A stretch of DNA of 44,171 nt from Oscillospiraceae bacterium (GTDB lineage: Bacteria > Bacillota > Clostridia > Oscillospirales > Ruminococcaceae): contig JAGBAZ010000025.1 in the NCBI GenBank assembly GCA_018110905.1, positions 1 through 44,171 of the forward strand. The letters are read 5' to 3'. The notes beneath the pieces were generated by a model. The model was not told the DNA's origin and made no database searches. It saw only the letters and a program-made list of their open reading frames with translations. This document shows, one piece after another, positions 38,622-44,171 of this stretch; the first letter of the stretch is position 1, and every line of letters starts with the position of its first letter. A program made the translations under genes and the position numbers.

Positions 38622-39878
38622 ATGACTGAAAAAAGCTTTAAACGATTTCTCGTTTCTGTTCTTTGTTTCTGTTTATGTGCTTTAATGGTTATTTCTTCCC
38701 CCTTGGTTTTTGCAAATGTAGGTGACGAAAATTCTTCAGCAGAAGAACTTGAAACATCTTCCGACCCCAACGAAGAAGAATATCGCAACCAGATTTCCGA
38801 TCTTCAGGGAGAACAGATCAAAATCCAGCAGGAAATGCAGGAATATAACAACAAAATTTCCAGCATTAAAGACGACAAAAAGAAACAGCAGGCCATTGCT
38901 AACAGTATTGATGAGAAAATAAGCATCACCCAGAAAGCAATAGAAGTCGGTCTTGAAAAAATCGAACTTACCAACAAATATATATTTAACAAAAAACAGG
39001 AAATTTCCGCCAAGGAAAAAGATATTGAAGACACTCTTCAGCTTTTCCGCGACAGGGTTAAAGCAATTTACATGACCGGCGGATATTCCGACAGTGCAAA
39101 TTCCCTTATAATGCTTCTTTCTTCCGGCAGTATTTCCGAATTCCTTACCAGAAGCGAATATCTCGAAAGAATCGCTGCGCATGATAAGGAGATTGTTGCC
39201 GAACTCCGCGACGAACTTGTTAAACTTGAAGAAGAAAAAGTTGTTCTCGAAGCTGAAAAAGCTGCCCTTGAAGAGGAAAAAGCCGCTCTTGAAAAAGAGC
39301 AGGAAGAACTTGAAAAACAGCTTAAAGAAGCAAAAAACTCTATTCAGGACCTTGCCGCGATGCAAAAGGAATATGAGGCAAACTACGAAGAACTTTCTGC
39401 AATGCAAAAACAGATCCAGGCAGAACTTCTTGATATTTATAAAAACCTTAATACTTCCAATGAAGCTTACGTCGGCGGTGAAATGATGTGGCCTGTTCCC
39501 GGATATTCCAAAATATCCAGTTATTACGGTTGGCGTTTCAACAACACAGACTTCCATACCGGAATCGATATCACCGGTTCAGGCGTTCATGGTGCTCCCG
39601 TTGTTGCTGCAAACACCGGAACAGTTGTTCATACCAAAATCTGCCCTTACAACGGTTATTCCTATGGATACGGTACATATGTAATCGTTGACCACGGCGG
39701 CGGCATTACAACTCTTTATGCCCACCTCAGTGCAATCGACGTAAAAGTCGGCGACATTGTTGTTATGGGTGAACAGATAGGAAAAGTCGGCAACACCGGT
39801 TGGAGCACCGGCGCGCATCTTCATTTTGAAGTTCGTACCGACGGAAAAGCGGTCAACCCGATTTCCTATGTTACCTAA
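38622..39878 (+). CDS. Secreted M23 (LytM) peptidase with coiled coil, FtsEX partner
   Basis: This 418-residue protein has a signal peptide ending near VFA (about 31), long coiled-coil segments (about 50-145 and 190-275) and a LytM domain (about 290-418). The zinc ligands are present: His312 and Asp316 in FHTGID, and His401 in HLHFEV, with His399 as catalytic partner. The plan is that of EnvC, PcsB and CwlO-type proteins activated by FtsEX, but with an M23 endopeptidase that looks active. It lies 15 nt after ftsX behind ACGGAGG. Septal peptidoglycan cleavage is the likely role. Confidence 0.93.
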   Translation: MTEKSFKRFLVSVLCFCLCALMVISSPLVFANVGDENSSAEELETSSDPNEEEYRNQISDLQGEQIKIQQEMQEYNNKISSIKDDKKKQQAIANSIDEKISITQKAIEVGLEKIELTNKYIFNKKQEISAKEKDIEDTLQLFRDRVKAIYMTGGYSDSANSLIMLLSSGSISEFLTRSEYLERIAAHDKEIVAELRDELVKLEEEKVVLEAEKAALEEEKAALEKEQEELEKQLKEAKNSIQDLAAMQKEYEANYEELSAMQKQIQAELLDIYKNLNTSNEAYVGGEMMWPVPGYSKISSYYGWRFNNTDFHTGIDITGSGVHGAPVVAANTGTVVHTKICPYNGYSYGYGTYVIVDHGGGITTLYAHLSAIDVKVGDIVVMGEQIGKVGNTGWSTGAHLHFEVRTDGKAVNPISYVT

Positions 39879-39899
39879 TTCTTTACCAAGGAGAAAAAT

Positions 39900-41153
39900 A
39901 TGGGTAAAAAAATCAGTTTAGGTACTGCTGTTACTCTTATTCTTATTGCAATTGCAATAACCTTTACTTTAACAATGGTGCTTGCTCTTAATAATTTTAA
40001 TGAGAAAGTAAGCAGCATTACCGAACGCGAAAATATGTATGCAAAATTTACGGAAATAGATAACTATGTCCGTTATAACCACAACGAAGATATTGATGAA
40101 TCTGTTCTCATGGACTCTGTTGCAAAAGGTTATCTTTCCGGAATCAACGACCCCTATGCAAAATATATGAACCCTGCAGAATATGCGGCATTTGTTGAAG
40201 CTTCGGGAAAAACCGTTTCCGGTGTCGGAATTTCTGTTTCCATGGACAGCGACGGTTATATGCTTGTAGACAATGTTTACGAAACTTCCACCGCCGCTTC
40301 CGCAGGAATCATTCCCGGCGACCTTATCATCAAAGTTGATGACATCAACCTTACTTCGGAAACTTATCCGCAGGCAGAAGCTCTTCTTACCGGTGAAGCG
40401 GGAACAAAAGTTACTCTTACTGTCCGACGTGACAGCGAAGATACCGAAATGGAGATCACCAGACGTGTTCTTGTTCCCACCACTGTTTATTCCACTGTTT
40501 TTGATAATTATCATTATTTAAGAATAAACGATTTTTCCGAAGGAACACCTGACCAGTTCAGCAAAGCGGTTGAAAAAGCAATTTCGTCCGGTGCAACAGC
40601 TTTTATTTTTGACGTTCGTTCCGTAAGCACCGGTCTTGTTTCCGCAGCTGCAGAAATGATCGACAAATTTGCAGCTTCCGGCGATATTCTTTACATCGAA
40701 TACAGTAACGGTTCCAGCGAGGTACTTTATTCTTCCAATTCCCGCGACACTGTTATTCCTGTTGTTGTTCTCGTAAACGAAATCACTTCCGGAGCCGCCG
40801 AATTTTTTGCCGGCGGACTTCGCGATTTCGGAATCGCAAGCATCGTCGGTTCCCAGACTGACGGTTTCGGTTCCCTTCAGGAAATTTACAGACTTGACGA
40901 CGGTTCTGCAATTCAGCTCACTGTTGGAAAATATTATCTTGCAAATTCCAAAACGGCATGGGAAAGTGTTGGTATAACACCCGACCACATTGTTGCGTTT
41001 GATTACACAACTTTGAACTTCACCGATCTTTCCCTTCTTGATCCGGCAATGGATTCCCAGCTTTTCAAAGCAATTGAAGTTGCCGCATCTTCCGTTGCCC
41101 CCATAACAGAGACCGAAGAAAACTCTTCCGAAAATTCTTCTTCCGAAGGGTGA
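39900..41153 (+). CDS. S41-family (CtpA/CtpB-like) protein without catalytic Ser and Lys
   Basis: This 417-residue protein has one N-terminal transmembrane anchor (about 8-30), a PDZ domain (about 105-185) and an S41 tail-specific protease domain (about 190-370). Active members have a Ser-Ala-Ser-Ala-Ser-Glu segment and a downstream TFGKG motif. Here the first reads NEITSGAAEFF, with Gly298 at the catalytic Ser position. The second reads SQTDGFGSLQ, with Phe323 in place of the catalytic Lys. It is probably a non-proteolytic scaffold or substrate-binding protein. It is the last member of the ftsEX cluster, with AAGGAG 6 nt before the ATG. The tail is Ser/Glu-rich. Confidence 0.88.
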   Translation: MGKKISLGTAVTLILIAIAITFTLTMVLALNNFNEKVSSITERENMYAKFTEIDNYVRYNHNEDIDESVLMDSVAKGYLSGINDPYAKYMNPAEYAAFVEASGKTVSGVGISVSMDSDGYMLVDNVYETSTAASAGIIPGDLIIKVDDINLTSETYPQAEALLTGEAGTKVTLTVRRDSEDTEMEITRRVLVPTTVYSTVFDNYHYLRINDFSEGTPDQFSKAVEKAISSGATAFIFDVRSVSTGLVSAAAEMIDKFAASGDILYIEYSNGSSEVLYSSNSRDTVIPVVVLVNEITSGAAEFFAGGLRDFGIASIVGSQTDGFGSLQEIYRLDDGSAIQLTVGKYYLANSKTAWESVGITPDHIVAFDYTTLNFTDLSLLDPAMDSQLFKAIEVAASSVAPITETEENSSENSSSEG

Positions 41154-41171
41154 TTCGCGACATTATTTTCC

Positions 41172-41200
41172 TTGACTTTTTGTCTTGGCACGAATATAAT
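41172..41200 (+). promoter_or_regulatory. Strong sigma-A promoter of greA
   Basis: TTGACT (41172-41177), a 17-bp spacer and TATAAT (41195-41200) lie 37 bp before the start codon. This is the best consensus promoter in this part of the window. Confidence 0.8.
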
Positions 41201-41237
41201 TGAAACATTGTGATTCCCTAAGGAGGGTATTTTAAAA

Positions 41238-41711
41238 ATGGATAAAAAAGTAGTTGTAACTGCAAGCGGTCTTAAAGCTCTTGAAGAAGAACTTGAAATG
41301 CTCAAAACTGTTCGCAGAAAAGAAGTTTCCGAAAAAATCCGCGTAGCTCGCGGTTACGGCGACCTTTCCGAAAACAGTGAATATGATGAAGCAAAAAACG
41401 AACAGGCAATTGTTGAAGCAAGAATAGCAGATCTTGAAGTAATGCTTAAAAACGTTGTTATTCTTGATGAAAGCGAACTTGTTACCGACGTTGTTTCTCT
41501 TGGTTCTTTTGTAAAAGTTTATGACGAAGAATTTGAAGAAGAACTTGAATACACCATCGTTGGTTCAACCGAAGCTGACCTTGATCTCGGAAAAATTTCC
41601 GATGAATCCCCTGTCGGCAAAGCTCTTATCGGTAAAAAAGTCGGTGAAATTGCCGAAGCTGTTCTTCCCAGCGGTGATACCGCAAAATTCAGAGTAATCA
41701 GCATCGGCTGA
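41238..41711 (+). CDS. greA: Transcription elongation factor GreA
   Basis: GreA enters the RNA polymerase secondary channel and triggers cleavage of backtracked RNA. The 157 residues fit the family. The N-terminal coiled coil carries the tip motif [18 protein letters not shown] with the acidic residues needed for cleavage. The C-terminal FKBP-like domain contains [22 protein letters not shown] lies before the ATG. It has its own promoter and terminator. Confidence 0.97.
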   Translation: MDKKVVVTASGLKALEEELEMLKTVRRKEVSEKIRVARGYGDLSENSEYDEAKNEQAIVEARIADLEVMLKNVVILDESELVTDVVSLGSFVKVYDEEFEEELEYTIVGSTEADLDLGKISDESPVGKALIGKKVGEIAEAVLPSGDTAKFRVISIG

Positions 41712-41723
41712 TGTTTCCAGCCT

Positions 41724-41757
41724 AAAAAAGAGTCCGGAATTTTCCGGACTCTTTTTT
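41724..41757. terminator. Bidirectional terminator between greA and the YibE/F gene
   Basis: AAAAAAGAGTCCGGAA and TTCCGGACTCTTTTTT pair over 14-16 bp. It serves both converging genes. Confidence 0.9.
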
Positions 41758-41770
41758 ATTATTTAAAAAT

Positions 41771-42934
41771 TCATTTTTTCGAAAAAACTTTTGCGCTTAT
41801 AAAAGCTGTTATCGGTATCGAAAGTATAACTCCGATACTGCTTGAAATTCCGCTTATCACTTCAATCGAAAGATAAGACGAACTTATCAGCTGGTGTGCC
41901 GAAAGGCCGATTGAATAAAGATAAAGGATCAATACAAAACTGCTTCCGAGAAAAGCAAGGATAAGGGTATTCGTCATGGTTCCGACCATATCGTGTCCGA
42001 TATTCATTCCGGAACGGAAAAGTTCTTTTTCCCCAAGTTCCGGGTTTGCCGCACTTACCTCAAAAAGAGAAGAAGAAATTCCCATTGTGACGTCCATAAC
42101 CGCACCAAGCGCACTTATGATGATTCCCCCGACAAGAAGTCCGGAAAGTCCGATTGGCGTTCCGGTTTGTCTGAGCTGTAAAAGTGGTTCAACATCCGGA
42201 ACGCGAAGGCCGTCTATCCTTGCGATTCCCTGGGCAAAAAGCCCGAATATCATTGCAAGGGCTGTTCCCGAAACAGTACCGAACATCGCACAGACCGTTT
42301 TTTTCTGAACTCCGCCGAGAATTGCAAGGCTTACAACCGCAATATATGCGCAAACAGCAAAAACCGTCGGAAGAGTAGGAGCGCCTTTCATAAGAGCCGG
42401 AAGAAGAATAAGGAACAGCGTTGCAAGAGTTATTGCAAGACCTGCAACAGATTTTGCTCCGGTTTTTCCGCCGATGAGCACCGTTGCCAGAATGAAAAGA
42501 ATTATTACAACAGCAAGTGCCGCTGCACGGTCAAATTCATAAACCGTTGCGGTATGAAGCCCGTCCGAAAAAGTTGAAATTATAAGAACAGCTCCGTCTC
42601 CTTCATACAGCGGAACTCCGTAAAGCGGACCGACAAAGTTTGAAACCTGCAAAGTTTCGCCTTTATATTGCCCGGTAAGTACTTCTGCAATCAGAAGCTG
42701 TTCTCCGCGCCATCCCCCATCGGATTTTTCGTCCTGTTCGGTGGAATCCATAAGCACTTTAGTTATTTTTGCTTTTTCATATTCTGAATATTCCAAAGCT
42801 GAAAGATCTTCTTCCCTTTCCGGAGAAGCAAAATAATATCCTGCCAAAAAAATAGCTCCGCAGATAAGAAGAAGGATCGCTGTGTTCCTGTTTTTTAAAA
42901 ACCATTGCCGGAAAGAAAAGCTGTTTCTTTTCAT
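41771..42934 (-). CDS. YibE/F-family membrane protein
   Basis: This 387-residue protein has one N-terminal transmembrane helix (about 17-35), an extracellular beta-rich domain (about 55-125) and about seven to eight C-terminal transmembrane helices. GLAITLATLFLILLPALMKG and a conserved VGGIIISALGAVMDVTMGISSSL segment identify the YibE/F-like family. Members are widespread in Firmicutes and of unknown function; a transport role has been suggested from topology only. AAAGGA lies about 9 nt before the ATG. The gene stands alone between greA and a secreted-protein gene. Confidence 0.88.
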   Translation of the reverse strand: MKRNSFSFRQWFLKNRNTAILLLICGAIFLAGYYFASPEREEDLSALEYSEYEKAKITKVLMDSTEQDEKSDGGWRGEQLLIAEVLTGQYKGETLQVSNFVGPLYGVPLYEGDGAVLIISTFSDGLHTATVYEFDRAAALAVVIILFILATVLIGGKTGAKSVAGLAITLATLFLILLPALMKGAPTLPTVFAVCAYIAVVSLAILGGVQKKTVCAMFGTVSGTALAMIFGLFAQGIARIDGLRVPDVEPLLQLRQTGTPIGLSGLLVGGIIISALGAVMDVTMGISSSLFEVSAANPELGEKELFRSGMNIGHDMVGTMTNTLILAFLGSSFVLILYLYSIGLSAHQLISSSYLSIEVISGISSSIGVILSIPITAFISAKVFSKK

Positions 42935-43122
42935 TGGTAAAATCCTTTCAATTTAAAACCGCTGTTTTGTAAAGTTTTATGAAAATAAGGATAACAATTT
43001 AAAAAGAATATGTCAAGCGGTATAAAAATTAAAATGTATTATAGTGCAAAATGCCGAATATAAAAAATAACAAAACTATTGCTGGAAAATCTTACTATAT
43101 ATATGTTAATATATAATAGATG

Positions 43123-43144
43123 TTTTGCGGGTCGCTCCGCAAAA
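43123..43144 (+). repeat. Leader hairpin upstream of the secreted-protein gene
   Basis: TTTTGCGG and CCGCAAAA pair around GTCGCT, 57 bp before the start codon and just after a TATAAT (43112-43117) that may be the -10 box. No T-tract follows, so it is more likely a 5' leader hairpin than a terminator. The remaining 190 bp of the intergenic region is AT-rich with no other feature seen. Confidence 0.45.
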
Positions 43145-43200
43145 TTTCGTAAAACGTTTTCAATTTTTTTGAAAAAGTTTATGAAAGGAAGGAAAAAAAT

Positions 43201-44171
43201 GAAGACAAGCAAGAAAAGCAGACTTTTGTCTGCAATGCTGGCGATCCTTATGGTCGTTACCATGTTCCCTGTCCCCGTTTTTGCGGCCGAAGGTGACACA
43301 GCAACACTTGTAACCAATGCCGCTGATCTTTCAGCAGGCGACCAGATCGTTATTGTAAACTCTGACGGTACTTACGCATTAAGCACTGACCAGAAAAACA
43401 ATAACAGAGCTGCCGCAGAAGTAACAGCAAATGGAAAAGTTGTTACTTTGACCGACAGCGTTCAGGTAATCACCCTTGAAGAAGGCACTGTCGGAGGTAC
43501 TTTTGCTTTCAAAACAGATGCAGGATATCTTTATTCCGCATCTTCAAGCAAAAACTATCTCAGATCCAATGCTGCAAAAGATGATAACGGTGCTTGGAAA
43601 ATCGAAATTGCAAATTCCGGTGTTGCAACTATTAAATCGCAGGGTGAAAACACCCACAACTGGCTGCGTTTTAATCCCAACAACGGAAGTCCTATCTTTG
43701 CTGCTTACGGAAACGGACAGCAGGACGTTGCAATTTACAAACTCAACAGTTCTTCCGGCGGTTCTGAAGATCCTGTACCCGAAGAACCCGCACCCGAAGA
43801 ACCCGCTGGTTCCATCAAAGACGGCGACAAAGTAGTTATCTATGCTCCTGCATACGGAAAAGCTCTTTCCGCACAGAAAACCGGCAACTACAACGTAGGT
43901 GTTGACGTTGTTCTTAACGGCGAAGTCCTTTCCGGCTACGGTGAAACTGAAATCTGGACTGTTATCGCAAACGATGACGGCACTTTCAGCTTTGCAAACG
44001 GCGGCCAGAACATCGGTATGGCAGACAGCTATTCTTCCATGAATCTCGGCGCTGCTCACGATGACTGGGAACTTGTTCCTCTTGAAAACGGTCTTTACAA
44101 TGTAAAGAACACCGGCAGAGGAAACTTTATTGAATGGTATGCAAAATTCAGCAACTGGAGCACTTATACCG
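43201..44171 (+). CDS. Large secreted protein, N-terminal part (runs off the window)
   Basis: An open frame of about 323 codons continues past the window edge. It starts with a clear signal peptide (MKTSKKSRLLSAMLAILMVV, cleavage near PVFA-AE). The first domain (about 35-180) is beta-rich, with LSAGDQIVIVNSDGTYALS and an NWLRFNPNNGSPIF segment near its end. A Pro/Glu-rich linker (EEPAPEEPA) leads to a second, related beta-rich domain that begins GDKVVIYAPAYGKALS. Similar domains occur in large secreted nucleases and metallophosphatases of gut Clostridia, but the catalytic part is outside the window, so function is open. AGGAAGG lies upstream of the ATG. Confidence 0.85.

Noticed and set aside
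38622..39878. Spore-germination hydrolase
   Set aside because: The coiled coil plus LytM plan and the position directly after ftsEX favour a cell-division hydrolase.
1..44171. CRISPR arrays, rRNA genes and riboswitches
   Set aside because: I read both strands for regularly spaced repeats, rRNA landmarks and common riboswitch cores and saw none I could support.

Overview
The window looks like chromosomal DNA of an anaerobic, endospore-forming member of the class Clostridia (Bacillota); I would not name a genus from sequence alone. The support is: spoIIGA-sigE, an alpha/beta-type SASP, a PerR/high-molecular-weight rubredoxin/rubrerythrin peroxide module, split transketolase genes, a lipoteichoic-acid-synthase-type sulfatase, strong AGGAGG-type ribosome binding sites, several TTG starts, and many short hairpin-plus-T-tract terminators. 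There is no rRNA and no CRISPR array.

Layout. 1-5.1 kb: minus-strand housekeeping and cell-surface genes (zinc-ribbon membrane protein, pfkA, two lipoproteins, a TetR regulator). 5.3-8.9 kb: serine-biosynthesis cluster serC-serA followed by a DUF1015 gene. 8.9-11.2 kb: a small conserved-type protein, a cysteine-rich protein behind a possible sigma-K promoter, an ICMT-like methyltransferase and cytidine deaminase. 11.3-16 kb: a TetR-RND efflux operon with a palindromic operator; the RND protein carries a coiled-coil insertion of about 290 residues. 16-18.1 kb: SASP, perR and a flavoreductase-rubredoxin-rubrerythrin fusion with an internal translation start. 18.1-19.1 kb: an anchored SGNH-like protein lacking its catalytic residues.

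19.3-28.4 kb holds the most unusual part: two small integrated elements, each inserted in the 3' end of a tRNA gene and each built around a single-strand-replication (HUH) Rep. Element 1 (tRNA-Thr, 48-bp direct repeats, 3.28 kb) has a tyrosine integrase, a small excisionase-like protein, a CRESS-type Rep (HUH nuclease plus superfamily 3 helicase), a ribbon-helix-helix-like protein, and a perfect 7-bp stem-loop exposing TAGTATTAC, the nonanucleotide used as nick site by circovirus-like replicons. Element 2 (tRNA-Pro, 47-bp direct repeats, 3.40 kb) has a different integrase, a G2P/ORF2-like Rep without helicase, two small unknown proteins and a divergently transcribed XRE repressor with palindromic operators. 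Each element has a branched palindromic region near its distal end. A single LTA-synthase-type gene separates them.

28.4-33.2 kb: a GH2 glycosidase, a small membrane protein, split transketolase genes, a 48-aa protein missed by length-based calling, and tspO. 33.2-35.6 kb: spoIIGA-sigE with a promoter of the spoIIG type (22-bp spacer, Spo0A-box-like -35 region), a GNAT acetyltransferase and a 54-aa hypothetical protein. 35.9-41.7 kb: a PucR/CdaR-type regulator followed by a cell-division/wall-hydrolysis cluster (ftsE, ftsX, an M23 coiled-coil peptidase, an S41-family protein that has lost its catalytic Ser and Lys) and greA. 41.8-42.9 kb: a YibE/F-type membrane protein. The window ends inside a large secreted protein.
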